A DNA stretch of 37,552 nt from Chloroflexota bacterium (lineage in GTDB: Bacteria > Chloroflexota > UBA6077 > JACCZL01), in the NCBI GenBank assembly GCA_020850535.1, contig JADZEM010000131.1, positions 1 through 37,552 of the forward strand, read 5' to 3'. This document shows, in pieces, positions 9,325-17,300 of the stretch. The translations under genes were made by a program, and so were the position numbers. How positions within the stretch are numbered: the first letter of the stretch is position 1; the number at the start of each line of letters is the position of its first letter. Below the pieces are notes generated by a model, which ran no database searches, was not told the origin of the DNA, and worked only from the letters and a program-made list of their open reading frames with translations.

Positions 9325-11654
9325 GCGCCAGTCAGCAAGCCCACGCCACGGACCACCTTCCGGCCGGCCGGGAGGTCGGCCGGCCGCGCCCAGGGATCGG
9401 GCAGCGCCGGTTTACGCTGGGCCAGGGGCGGTACATCGACGACCTGCCGGCCGGCGACTGCCTCCACGCGGCGTTCGTCCGAAGCCCGTACCCACATGCG
9501 CGGATCGTGTCGGTGGATCGGGCGGCGGCCGAACGCGCGGCCGGCGTCCATGCGGTCGTCGTCGGCGCGGAGCTTGGGCAGCAGGCGGCGATCCCCGTCA
9601 ACCGCTTCACGCCCGACCTGAAGCTGCCGGACTACCGTGCCCTGAGCGGCAATGTGGCGCGCTACGTCGGCGAGCCGATCGCCGCCGTGGTGGCTGCCAC
9701 ACGGGCGCAGGCCGAGGATGCCGCCGCCCTCCTCGAGATCGAGTACGAGCCGCTGGCAGCCGTCACGACTGCCGGCGCGGCGCAGGCGGCTGACGCACCG
9801 GTCCTCCACCCCGACCTCGGCGACAACGTCTGCTACCGGCTGGCGGTCGCCGGCGGCGACGTCGAGGCGGCGTTCGCCGCGGCAACACACACGGTCGGCG
9901 TGCGGGTGGTGCACCACCGCATCAGCGCCACCCCGCTTGAGCCACGCGGCATCCTGGCCCGCTGGGATCCCGGCCTCGGAGAGCTGACGGTCTGGAACTC
10001 CTGCCAGACGCCGCATCAGCTCCGCGACGATCTTGCGATGGCGTTCGGGTTGCCGCAGCACCGGGTCCGCGTGATCGTGCCAGACCTGGGCGGCGGCTTC
10101 GGGGCGAAGGGCTCGACCTACCGCGAGGATGTGGCCGTCGCCGGGCTGGCGCGGCTGCTGGGCAAGCCCGTCAAGTGGATCTCGACGCGACGCGAAGACT
10201 TCCTCTCGACCCAGCACGCCCGCGACCAGATCGACGAGGCTGAGGCGGCCGTTGACGCGGACGGCCGCATCCTGGCGATCCGCACCAACACGACGACCAA
10301 CCTCGGCGCGTTCCTGCTGGGCCGGAGCAGCCGGCAGGCCCTGCGGGTGACCCAGTTCGCGACCGGCGCGTATCGCATTCCGGCACATGCCGCCCTTGCC
10401 ACCACGGTCTTCACCAATACGGTCCCGACCGGAGCCTACCGGGGGGCCGGCCGTCCGGAAGCGGCCTACATCGTGGAGCGGCTGATCGACGCCGTCGCCC
10501 GCGAGACGGACATCGACCCGGTCGAGATCCGCCGCCGCAACTTCCTGCGGTCGACTGACTTCCCGCACCGCACCCCGAACGGCGCAGCCTACGACAGCGG
10601 CGACTACCCGCAGATGCTGGAGAAGCTGGTGCAGGTGGCCGACTACGCGCGGCTGCGCCGGGAGCAGGCGCAGCGGCGGGCGGCCGGCGAGCTGGTCGGG
10701 ATCGGCCTCGCCACGTTCATCGAGAACACGTCGGCTGGCTGGGAGAGCGGCGCGGTGCGCGTCGAGGCGGATGGCACGATTACCGTGATCAGCGGCGCGA
10801 TCCCGATGGGCCAGGGCGTCGATACCGTCCTGGCGCAGATCGTGGCGGATACGCTCGGGGTGTCGGTCGAGCGGCTGCAGCTTCGGTTCGGCGATACCTC
10901 GCTGACGCAGGCTGCGATGGGCTCATTCGGCAGCCGCAGCACGGCGGTCGGCGGCAGCGCGGTGCGACAGGCGGCCCTCCGCGTCCGCGAGCGAGCGACC
11001 GTCCTGGCGGCGCGGCTCCTGGAGTCCGCCCCTGACGATGTCGAGTTTGCCGACGACGTGGCGTTCGTACGAGGCGCGCCCGAGCGGCGGGTCGGCTGGC
11101 CGCGGCTCTCGAAGGCCGCCTACCCGGCCATCGGGCGGCCGGTCCCAGAAGAGCCCGGCCTGGAGGCGCACGCCTTCTTCGGGACGGACGGCGAGGCGAT
11201 TGCCGCCGGAGCCTACCTGGCAGTCGTGTCGGTGGACCGCGACACCGGCCAGATCCGCCTGGAACAGTTGATCGCCGTAGACGACTCGGGCGTCGTGATC
11301 AACCCGCTGCTGGCCGAGGGCCAGATCCACGGCGCGATGGCCCAGGGGATCGGCGAGGCACTCCAGGAGCGGGTCGTCTACGATGCGGACGGGCAGCTGC
11401 TGACGGCCACGCTGTTGGACTACGCCCTGCCGACGGCCGGACAGGTGGTCCGCCCCGTCACCGATCACATCGTGACGCCCAGTCCGCTCAACCCGCTCGG
11501 CGCGAAGGGGATGGGCGAGGCCGGCATCATCGGGACGCCGCCGGCCATCGTCAACGCCGCCATCGACGCCCTGGCGCCGCTCGGCGTCCGGCATCTCGAT
11601 CCGCCGCTGCATCACGAGAAGATCTGGCGCATCCTGCGCGACGCCGGCGTCTGA
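9321..11654 (+). CDS. Xanthine dehydrogenase-family molybdopterin-binding subunit (first copy)
   Basis: A 777-residue large subunit of the xanthine oxidase/CO dehydrogenase family, which hydroxylates aldehydes or N-heterocycles at a molybdenum-molybdopterin centre. The a/b-hammerhead domain covers about residues 30-140. The molybdopterin-binding motifs are GGGFGAKGSTYRED (about 257), GAYRGAGRPEAA (about 371) and GSFGSRST. The likely catalytic glutamate is in GMGEAG (about 731). The AYRGAGRP loop differs from the AYRCSFR loop of true form-I CO dehydrogenase. The start is the GTG overlapping the amidase stop, and the open frame further upstream lies inside the amidase. No FAD or [2Fe-2S] subunit gene is adjacent, so those partners must lie elsewhere. 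Confidence 0.92.
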   Translation: MSASQQAHATDHLPAGREVGRPRPGIGQRRFTLGQGRYIDDLPAGDCLHAAFVRSPYPHARIVSVDRAAAERAAGVHAVVVGAELGQQAAIPVNRFTPDLKLPDYRALSGNVARYVGEPIAAVVAATRAQAEDAAALLEIEYEPLAAVTTAGAAQAADAPVLHPDLGDNVCYRLAVAGGDVEAAFAAATHTVGVRVVHHRISATPLEPRGILARWDPGLGELTVWNSCQTPHQLRDDLAMAFGLPQHRVRVIVPDLGGGFGAKGSTYREDVAVAGLARLLGKPVKWISTRREDFLSTQHARDQIDEAEAAVDADGRILAIRTNTTTNLGAFLLGRSSRQALRVTQFATGAYRIPAHAALATTVFTNTVPTGAYRGAGRPEAAYIVERLIDAVARETDIDPVEIRRRNFLRSTDFPHRTPNGAAYDSGDYPQMLEKLVQVADYARLRREQAQRRAAGELVGIGLATFIENTSAGWESGAVRVEADGTITVISGAIPMGQGVDTVLAQIVADTLGVSVERLQLRFGDTSLTQAAMGSFGSRSTAVGGSAVRQAALRVRERATVLAARLLESAPDDVEFADDVAFVRGAPERRVGWPRLSKAAYPAIGRPVPEEPGLEAHAFFGTDGEAIAAGAYLAVVSVDRDTGQIRLEQLIAVDDSGVVINPLLAEGQIHGAMAQGIGEALQERVVYDADGQLLTATLLDYALPTAGQVVRPVTDHIVTPSPLNPLGAKGMGEAGIIGTPPAIVNAAIDALAPLGVRHLDPPLHHEKIWRILRDAGV

Positions 11655-11752
11655 CCGACGTGCACGCACAGCAGGTCACCTACGGCAGCTCAGGCACAAC
11701 GCTCGCGCCCACGTGGCTCCCGCGCCCCTACCATCTGTGCAGGAGAGTCCTC

Positions 11753-11928
11753 ATGTCGGACCAGCACGAGATGCACCCCGTCGGCTCGCAGATCATCTAA
11801 AAGGGTGACGTGGTTCGCCTCGTGGGCGCCACCGTCGAGCCGGGCGGCGCCCTCCCGATATCGAGCTGAAGCAGCACGGCTTGACGGACGTGCCGGCCGT
11901 CAACGCCAACATCTCCGCAGAGCAGTAG
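11753..11928 (+). pseudogene. Decayed small ORF (one stop, one frameshift)
   Basis: An AGGAG site is well placed before ATG 11753. Translation gives MSDQHEMHPVGSQII, then a TAA stop (11798-11800). The same frame continues as KGDVVRLVGATVEPGGALP. A one-base shift near 11857 restores DIELKQHGLTDVPAVNANIS and a stop at 11926. Joined, this would be a protein of about 58 residues of unknown family. The continuity of protein-like sequence across both lesions is the evidence for decay. Sequencing error could explain one lesion but less easily both. Confidence 0.45.
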
Positions 11929-11942
11929 GCGCACCCGGGGCA

Positions 11943-12048
11943 GGAGCAGCCCCAGGCGCCGCCAGCATCTCTTGCCGCCGGGCAGCATGGGCGCGGATGT
12001 CGCGCTCCTGGTGGAGCAGCCCCGGGCGCTGCCAGCATCTCCTGCCGC
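11943..12048. repeat. Pair of 36-bp imperfect direct repeats
   Basis: Segments 11943-11978 and 12013-12048 agree at 33 of 36 positions by eye, both starting GGAGCAGCCCC and ending CTTGCCGC or CCTGCCGC. The period is 70 bases. They lie just past the 3' end of the photoactive-yellow-protein gene. They may be a remnant duplication or part of a 3' structure. Confidence 0.7.
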
Positions 12049-12077
12049 AGCCTCTGCCCGCAGGCCACCGCCGCGGC

Positions 12078-12467
12078 TTACCGCCGCTTGACGAAGACCC
12101 AGGTCGTTGACGAGCCGGGATCGCGCCGCAGCATGACGCGCACCAGGGTCGGCCGCATCCGGTAGGTGAAGGTGTAGTTGAACTCGATGTCCAGCTCGTC
12201 GTCCTCGATCCCCTCCTGAAACTTGCCGTAGAACAGCCGGTTGTTGGTGCACGGCGCCAGTTGCGTGAAGAACCTCTTGCCCTCGGCAACAGACGGATCG
12301 ATCCCCGAAAGGTGCGACTCGTAGCGGTTGTAGAGCAGGATCACGCCATCGTCGTCGAGCTTGATCGCGCCATGGCCGAGCGCGTCGGCCCCCTCGCGCG
12401 TCAGCGACCCAAGCTGGCTGAGCGTCTGCGGCGAGACAAACGTCGAGCCTCCGAAATCTACGCCCAC
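12078..12467 (-). CDS. pyp: Photoactive yellow protein (PYP) homologue
   Basis: A 129-residue PAS protein that aligns to the Halorhodospira halophila blue-light receptor PYP (from memory, 125 residues) without gaps, offset by +4. Chromophore-pocket residues map as follows: Tyr42 to Y46 and Glu46 to E50 (both kept), Thr50 to S54, Arg52 to I56, Cys69 to C73 (kept, in APCTN), Met100 to M104 (kept). FYGKF and the terminal WVFVKR are identical. PYP binds p-coumarate on the cysteine and signals by a photocycle, and the retained Tyr/Glu/Cys suggest this one can too. The GTG start is supported by GGAGGG seven bases upstream. The start overlaps the stop of the coiled-coil gene by ten bases. No tyrosine ammonia-lyase or coumarate ligase gene is in the window. 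Confidence 0.93.
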   Translation of the reverse strand: MGVDFGGSTFVSPQTLSQLGSLTREGADALGHGAIKLDDDGVILLYNRYESHLSGIDPSVAEGKRFFTQLAPCTNNRLFYGKFQEGIEDDELDIEFNYTFTYRMRPTLVRVMLRRDPGSSTTWVFVKRR

Positions 12468-12691
12468 GCGGATCCCTCCGAACCTGCCACGAGCGTGTCA
12501 TCGCGCTCGGCATAGAGTGACTCAAGCTGCTGCTGCATGCTTGCGATGAGCGCCAGCACGTCATCGACGGTTGCGACGCCCGTCGCATTCGTCAGGCGCT
12601 CGCGGTCAGCGTACAGGTCCGCCAACTGGGCGCTCATGCTCTCTACAAGATCGTCGCGGTGCTGAGCGTCGTCGGACACAGGCGCGCCCAT
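12458..12691 (-). CDS. Small coiled-coil protein coupled to PYP
   Basis: A 77-residue, acidic, largely helical protein of no family I recognise. It contains a duplicated helical motif, SMSAQLADLYADR at about residues 19-31 and SMQQQLESLYAER at about 50-62, with the shared pattern SMxxQLxxLYAxR. Leucine spacing suggests coiled-coil dimers. The ATG at 12691 has AAGGAGG upstream, and a longer frame to 12739 lacks such a site. Its stop lies inside the start of the PYP gene, so the two are almost certainly co-translated. It may be a partner or output adaptor for PYP. That is inference from the overlap only. Confidence 0.75.
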   Translation of the reverse strand: MGAPVSDDAQHRDDLVESMSAQLADLYADRERLTNATGVATVDDVLALIASMQQQLESLYAERDDTLVAGSEGSAWA

Positions 12692-12722
12692 GCGTGCCTC
12701 CTTGCTGGTTCTCGACTGCCGC

Positions 12723-12755
12723 GCCGGAACGGACCGCACGCAGTCACGTTCCGGC
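12723..12755. promoter_or_regulatory. 9-bp inverted repeat upstream of the coiled-coil/PYP operon
   Basis: GCCGGAACG (12723-12731) and CGTTCCGGC (12747-12755) are perfect inverted arms around 15 bases. The repeat lies about 32 bases before the operon start codon at 12691, a typical operator position. On the minus strand the same bases also read GGAAC, 16 bases, CGTT, which resembles an ECF-sigma promoter. The two readings are alternatives. Confidence 0.5.
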
Positions 12756-12849
12756 TTCGGCTGTGTCTAACGTCGCAGGCGTTGACGAGGGGACGCCGTG
12801 CGGCCTGACGCAGGCCGTACAGGCCTGCCACAACGTTAACAGCTCACGA

Positions 12850-12904
12850 GCACTGTAGCAGTGCGTGGTTCCCGTCGATACTCCAAACAGTGCACTGACC
12901 ACGC
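12850..12904. promoter_or_regulatory. Cluster of palindromes between PYP operon and GGDEF-EAL gene
   Basis: GCACTG-TAG-CAGTGC (12850-12864) and CAGTGCACTG (12888-12897) share the half-site CACTG/CAGTG. A further inverted pair, GCGTGGT (12863-12869) and ACCACGC (12898-12904), brackets the interval. Two copies of one palindromic half-site in a divergent promoter region suggest an operator. It lies 20-75 bases before the GTG of the c-di-GMP enzyme. Alternatively it is one large RNA hairpin in that leader. Confidence 0.45.
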
Positions 12905-12925
12905 GCCACGGGATCGGATGGAATC

Positions 12926-15160
12926 GTGACCCTTGAGGTGAGCCCTGCCGCCGCGCCGCTCGCTCCACATCGGCTGCCACCACCGGTAGCCGGGCAGGCG
13001 AACGTGGTGTCGTCCGCGCGCCACGAGTCCCAGAGCGAGCAGGCGCTGCTGGAACATGCTCTGATCCTGGCGTGTACGGCCGTCGGCATGGGGACAGCGT
13101 TCGTGGCGCGCGACAATGCTGACGGCGCCTGTCGGCGGGTGGCCGCCGTCCATCGGCAACCCGGCGGGCCGACACTTATCGTGGGGCAGGCGCTCGTGTG
13201 TCGCCCCGCTGCCGCTGGCAGTCCAGGCAGCGGCAGTCGCGGCGCCGGCGATCCGGGCAGCGGTCGTGGAGCCGCCACCGATGCCTGGCTGCTCGCCCTT
13301 CCTGGCGTGGCCGCCGGCCTGACCGTTCCGATCCTGCTGGCGGACGGAACAGCGCATGGCGTCCTCGGCGCGGTCGATTCGCGCCCCCGGGCGATCGCCC
13401 GCGAGGACCGCGCGACGCTGGCGGAAGCGGCCCTCGTTGTCGCGGCGCTGCTGGATCAGGAGTCCATCAAACGCCGGCACGACCTCGTGCTGCGCTCGGC
13501 CGGCGAGGGCATCGTCGGGCTGGATCGGCAGGGCGTCATCACGTTCGTCAGCACCATGGCGGCGCGGACGCTCGGCTACCAGCCTGCAGACCTGATCGGC
13601 CGGGACCACCACGCGCTGTTCCATCACTCGGGATCACACGGCGAACCGCTGTCGGAGGCCGACTGCCCGATTCTGGCAGCGATCCGGTCCGGCAATGGTC
13701 ACCGCGAGGCCGACGCGGTCTTCTGGCGGAGGACCGGCCGTGCCGTCCCCGTCGAGTACGTCTGCACGCCGATGCCGGACGCGGTCAACGCAGACGCCGC
13801 CCTGCTGCTCTTCAAGGACGTGACCGAGTCACGCGCCTTCGAAGAGGAGATGCTACGGCAGGCGTACCACGACCCGCTGACCGCGCTCCCGAACCGAAAC
13901 CTGTTCATGGAGCGGCTCGAACATCACCTGCAAGAGAATCAGCGGGCGTCAGACGGCATGGCCGTGCTGTTCCTCGACCTGGACCGCTTCAAGAACATCA
14001 ACGACAGCCTCGGGCACGGCGCGGGCGACGAATTGCTGATCGGAGTGGCGCAACGGGTGGCCGCCTGCATCCGCCAGGATGACGTCGTCGCGCGGTTCGG
14101 CGGCGACGAATTCGCCGTGATGCTGACCGGCGTGCGCCACTCTGCCGACGCGGTGCTCGTAGCCGAGAAGCTCCTGGCGGACATCCAGGAGCCGTTCGTC
14201 CTTGACGGCCACGAAGCCTACGTCGGGACCAGCATCGGCATCGCCGTGGCCGGCCCGCACTCGGAGGCGGGGGCGCTGATTCGGGATGCCGACGTGGCAT
14301 TGCACCGCGCGAAGCTCGGCGGCAAGGGCCGCTGCGTCGTCTTTGAGGAGACGATGCCGGCGTTCTCGGTCGAGCGGCTGAGCCTGGAGGCCGATCTTCG
14401 GCGGGCGCTCGAACGGCGCGAGCTGCGGCTGTACTACCAGCCGGTGCTCGACCTCGGCACCGAGAAGATCGTCGGCGCGGAAGCCCTGGTGCGCTGGGAG
14501 CATCCGAAGCATGGACTGGTGTCCCCGTCCGACTTCATCCCGATGGCCGAGGAGACCGGGCTGATCCTCCCCATCGGCAAATGGGTGCTGGAGGAGGCCT
14601 GCCGGCAGGCGACGATCTGGCGACGAAAGTACGCCGATCACGCTGACTTCACGATGGCCGTCAACCTCTCGGCGCGGCAGTTCCAGCAGCCAGACCTGGT
14701 GGAACAGGTGCGCGCGGCCCTGGAGCGTGCCGACTTCGCGCCGGAGCTGCTGCGGCTGGAGATCACCGAGAGCATCCTGATGGAGGACGTCGACGCCACG
14801 CAGGCTCAGTTGCTCGCGCTGCGCGGCCTGGGCGTGAAGCTCGCCATCGACGACTTCGGCACGGGCTACTCGTCGCTCAGCTACATCCAGCGGTTCCCGG
14901 TGGACACGCTCAAGATCGACCGCTCGTTCGTGATGGGCCTCAGCGAGGACGCCCGCAACCCCAGCATCGTGCAGGCGGCGGCGTCGCTCGCGCACGCCCT
15001 GGGCATGGACGTGACCGCCGAAGGCATCGAGACGGTCGATCAGCTCCGCTCGCTTCAGGGGCTGAGCTGCGACCACGGCCAGGGCTACCTGTTCGCCCGG
15101 CCGCTGAGCAGCGAAGCCATCGACAGCCTGCTGACGAACGGCATCCCGCGCGACCGCTAG
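12926..15160 (+). CDS. GAF/PAS-GGDEF-EAL c-di-GMP turnover protein
   Basis: A 744-residue signalling enzyme with both diguanylate cyclase and phosphodiesterase domains. Residues of about 35-175 form a GAF-like region and about 185-310 a PAS domain (GLDRQGVITFVS). The GGDEF domain has RFGGDEF at about 390-396 and an inhibitory I-site RQDD five residues before GGDEF. The EAL domain has an intact EALVRW near 519 plus NLSARQF, LEITES, IDDFGTGYSS, LKIDRS and AEGIET. Both active sites look competent. No signal peptide or membrane segment is obvious, so it is probably cytosolic. A repetitive Gly/Ser/Ala linker lies around residues 95-115. It is divergent from the coiled-coil/PYP pair, which makes a light-controlled c-di-GMP link plausible but unproven. 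The Shine-Dalgarno site is weak, so the start is uncertain. Confidence 0.93.
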   Translation: MTLEVSPAAAPLAPHRLPPPVAGQANVVSSARHESQSEQALLEHALILACTAVGMGTAFVARDNADGACRRVAAVHRQPGGPTLIVGQALVCRPAAAGSPGSGSRGAGDPGSGRGAATDAWLLALPGVAAGLTVPILLADGTAHGVLGAVDSRPRAIAREDRATLAEAALVVAALLDQESIKRRHDLVLRSAGEGIVGLDRQGVITFVSTMAARTLGYQPADLIGRDHHALFHHSGSHGEPLSEADCPILAAIRSGNGHREADAVFWRRTGRAVPVEYVCTPMPDAVNADAALLLFKDVTESRAFEEEMLRQAYHDPLTALPNRNLFMERLEHHLQENQRASDGMAVLFLDLDRFKNINDSLGHGAGDELLIGVAQRVAACIRQDDVVARFGGDEFAVMLTGVRHSADAVLVAEKLLADIQEPFVLDGHEAYVGTSIGIAVAGPHSEAGALIRDADVALHRAKLGGKGRCVVFEETMPAFSVERLSLEADLRRALERRELRLYYQPVLDLGTEKIVGAEALVRWEHPKHGLVSPSDFIPMAEETGLILPIGKWVLEEACRQATIWRRKYADHADFTMAVNLSARQFQQPDLVEQVRAALERADFAPELLRLEITESILMEDVDATQAQLLALRGLGVKLAIDDFGTGYSSLSYIQRFPVDTLKIDRSFVMGLSEDARNPSIVQAAASLAHALGMDVTAEGIETVDQLRSLQGLSCDHGQGYLFARPLSSEAIDSLLTNGIPRDR

Positions 15161-15220
15161 CCCCCGCGCGAGCCCGCCGCGCGCCACAACCGGCGCATGG
15201 CGAGCCAGCGCCGCTCCGTA

Positions 15221-16144
15221 TCAGGTCTGTTTTCGGAGGCGCGGGTCCAGCAGGTCGCGGAGGCCGTCGCCAAACAGGTTGACGCCGAGCACCGTGAGGG
15301 TGATCGCCACACCGGGGAACGTCGCGATCCAGGGCGCCGTCGTCAGGACGTTGCGTCCCTCGGCCAGCATGCGGCCCCAGGTCGGCGTCGGGGGCGGCAC
15401 CCCGACGCCCAGGAAGCTGAGCGCAGATTCCATCAGGATGACGCGGGCCAGCTCCAGGGTGAAGATCACCAGGACCGGGGCCATCAGGTTCGGGAGGATG
15501 TGCCGCCACATGATGCGTACATTGCTGACGCCGATGGCCCGGGCCGCCTGGATGAACTCGCGCTCGCGGATCGAGAGCGTCACGCCACGGACCACCCGAG
15601 CGTAGATCATCCAGGTCGTCAAGGCCATCACCAGGATCAGGTTCTGTAAGCTCGGGCCGAGAATCGCGGCGATGGCCAGCGCCAACAGGATCAGCGGAAA
15701 CGCCAGGTTCAGATCGACGATCCGCATCACCAGGATGTCAACCTTGCCGCCGTAGAACCCGGCCGCCAGCCCGGCCGAGACGCCGACGACCGCCCCGAGC
15801 AGCGCCGCCGTCGTGCCAATCGCCAGCGAGATCTGCGCGCCGTACACGATGCGGGACCAGACATCCCGCCCGAACTGGTCCGTCCCGAGCGGCGCCTGGA
15901 TCGAGCCACGCGCCTGCCAGGCCGGAGGCCGGTTGGCCAGGGCGAGATTCTGGGTGATCGGATCGCGGGTGACCACGACCGGGGCCAGCACCGCCAGCAG
16001 GATCACCAGCCCCACGACTGTTGCCCCGAAGGTCATCAGCGGGCTACGGCGGAGAAGGCGCAGGGGCAGGCTGGCCTGGCGGGCGGCCCCGTCGCTGGCC
16101 CGCGCAGCCAGCGCTGAGCCGGCCGCAGTGGTAGAGGTACTCAT
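15221..16144 (-). CDS. ABC transporter permease, DppC/OppC type
   Basis: A 307-residue inner-membrane permease of the peptide/nickel (BPD_transp_1) family. It has the N-terminal OppC_N segment before the first membrane helix, the GTDQFGRDVWSRIVYG signature, several hydrophobic helices, and the EAA loop region REFIQAARAIGVSNVRIMWRHILPN that contacts the ATPase. It follows the DppB-like gene by 60 bases and is the last gene of the operon. It is convergent with the GGDEF-EAL gene 60 bases away. No ATP-binding subunit follows. Confidence 0.92.
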   Translation of the reverse strand: MSTSTTAAGSALAARASDGAARQASLPLRLLRRSPLMTFGATVVGLVILLAVLAPVVVTRDPITQNLALANRPPAWQARGSIQAPLGTDQFGRDVWSRIVYGAQISLAIGTTAALLGAVVGVSAGLAAGFYGGKVDILVMRIVDLNLAFPLILLALAIAAILGPSLQNLILVMALTTWMIYARVVRGVTLSIREREFIQAARAIGVSNVRIMWRHILPNLMAPVLVIFTLELARVILMESALSFLGVGVPPPTPTWGRMLAEGRNVLTTAPWIATFPGVAITLTVLGVNLFGDGLRDLLDPRLRKQT

Positions 16145-16204
16145 GGCCGAGGCGGTCTCCCGGAGCGCGGCGATGGCGGCACGAGGGGCACGGTCGAAGG
16201 CACG

Positions 16205-17125
16205 TCAGCCTCGCACGCGGATGCGCGGATCGAGCAGGCCGTACAGCAGGTCAACCAGCAGATTGATGGTGACGACTGCCGTCGAGAGGATCAGCACCGC
16301 CGCCTGCACGACCGGATAATCGCGGTTCGTGATCGCCTGAATGGTGAACAGGCCGACGCCCGGCCAGGTGAAGACGGTCTCGACGACGACGGCCCCGCCC
16401 AGGATGTAGCCGAACTGGAGGCCAATGACCGTGACCAGCGGGATCAGGGCGTTCCGCAAGGCGTGACGGGTCAGCACGGCCCAGCCGGGCAGGCCCTTCG
16501 CTCGCGCCGTGCGAACGTAGTCCTCCGAGAGGATCTCCAGCATCGAGGAGCGAGTGATCCGGGTCAGCAGGGCCATCAGGCCCGTGGCCAGCACGCCCGC
16601 GGGCATCACGACGTGCAGCCACGTCCCCCGCCCGGAAGTCGGCAGCCAGCCGAGCGTCACGGCGAAGAACAAGATCGCCATGATCGCCAGCCAGAAGTTC
16701 GGGACGGCCTGCCCGAGCAGCGCGACGGCCATCGCCAGGAGATCCACGATCTTGCCCCGCTGCGTCGCGCTCAGCACGCCGAGCGGAATCGCCAGCAGGA
16801 TCGCCAGCACCATCGCCGTCAGCGTCAGCTGGAAGGTTGCCGGGAGCCGTTCGGCGATCAGCGGCAGGGCCGGCGTGCCGTGCCGCAAGGAGGTGCCGAG
16901 ATCGCCCTGGACGGCGCGCAGCAGGAAGCTGCCGTACTGGACGATCAGCGGCCGGTCGAAGCCCCACTCGCGCCGGAACTGGGCGACGCGCTCAGCGGTG
17001 GCGTCCGGCGGCAGCATCAGCACCGCCGGATCGCCACTCAGAAACGTCAGGAAGAAGGTGATGATCGAGACGCCCCAGATCACCAGCAGGGCCAGCAGCA
17101 GCCGCTGGACGACGTAGCCGGTCAC
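16205..17125 (-). CDS. ABC transporter permease, DppB/OppB type
   Basis: A 306-residue permease with the DppB-type start (YVVQRLLLALLVIWGVSIITF), the GDLGTSLRHG segment, membrane helices throughout, and the EAA motif EDYVRTARAKGLPGWAVLTRHALRN. It ends LLYGLLDPRIRVRG, as is typical. It would form the heterodimeric channel with the adjacent DppC-like protein. The GTG start at 17125 has a GAGGGCGACC upstream. A gap of 175 bases separates it from the binding-protein gene. Confidence 0.92.
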   Translation of the reverse strand: MTGYVVQRLLLALLVIWGVSIITFFLTFLSGDPAVLMLPPDATAERVAQFRREWGFDRPLIVQYGSFLLRAVQGDLGTSLRHGTPALPLIAERLPATFQLTLTAMVLAILLAIPLGVLSATQRGKIVDLLAMAVALLGQAVPNFWLAIMAILFFAVTLGWLPTSGRGTWLHVVMPAGVLATGLMALLTRITRSSMLEILSEDYVRTARAKGLPGWAVLTRHALRNALIPLVTVIGLQFGYILGGAVVVETVFTWPGVGLFTIQAITNRDYPVVQAAVLILSTAVVTINLLVDLLYGLLDPRIRVRG

Positions 17126-17170
17126 AGGTCGCCCTCACCGGCCGATGGGCGGCCCACACGGCCCGCCCCC

Positions 17171-17185
17171 CGCCGCTGCGCGGCG
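17171..17185 (-). promoter_or_regulatory. GC hairpin between binding-protein and permease genes
   Basis: CGCCGC-TGC-GCGGCG forms a tight 6-bp stem in the 175-base gap after the binding-protein stop. Hairpins at this place in importer operons often protect or attenuate the transcript so that more binding protein than permease is made. No U-tract is seen. Confidence 0.4.
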
Positions 17186-17300
17186 CGAACATCGGCTTCG
17201 CCGACATCATCTCGGCTGCGCCGCCTCTCCGTGTCGCCGACGTCACTGTGCGCGGGAGAGGGGGAGGTCGGTACTATGCGCGCGTGACGGGGGGCCACGG

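Noticed and set aside
9321-11654. Form-I carbon monoxide dehydrogenase CoxL
   Set aside because: The active-site loop reads AYRGAGRP rather than the AYRCSFR signature, and coxM/coxS are absent.
11929-12077. Repeated segment as a CRISPR array
   Set aside because: Only two imperfect copies, 70 bases apart, with no spacer pattern or cas genes. It was kept as a simple direct repeat.
12836-13627. Antisense open frames over the start of the GGDEF-EAL gene
   Set aside because: No motif or conserved composition. They overlap the regulatory region and the GAF-like coding part.
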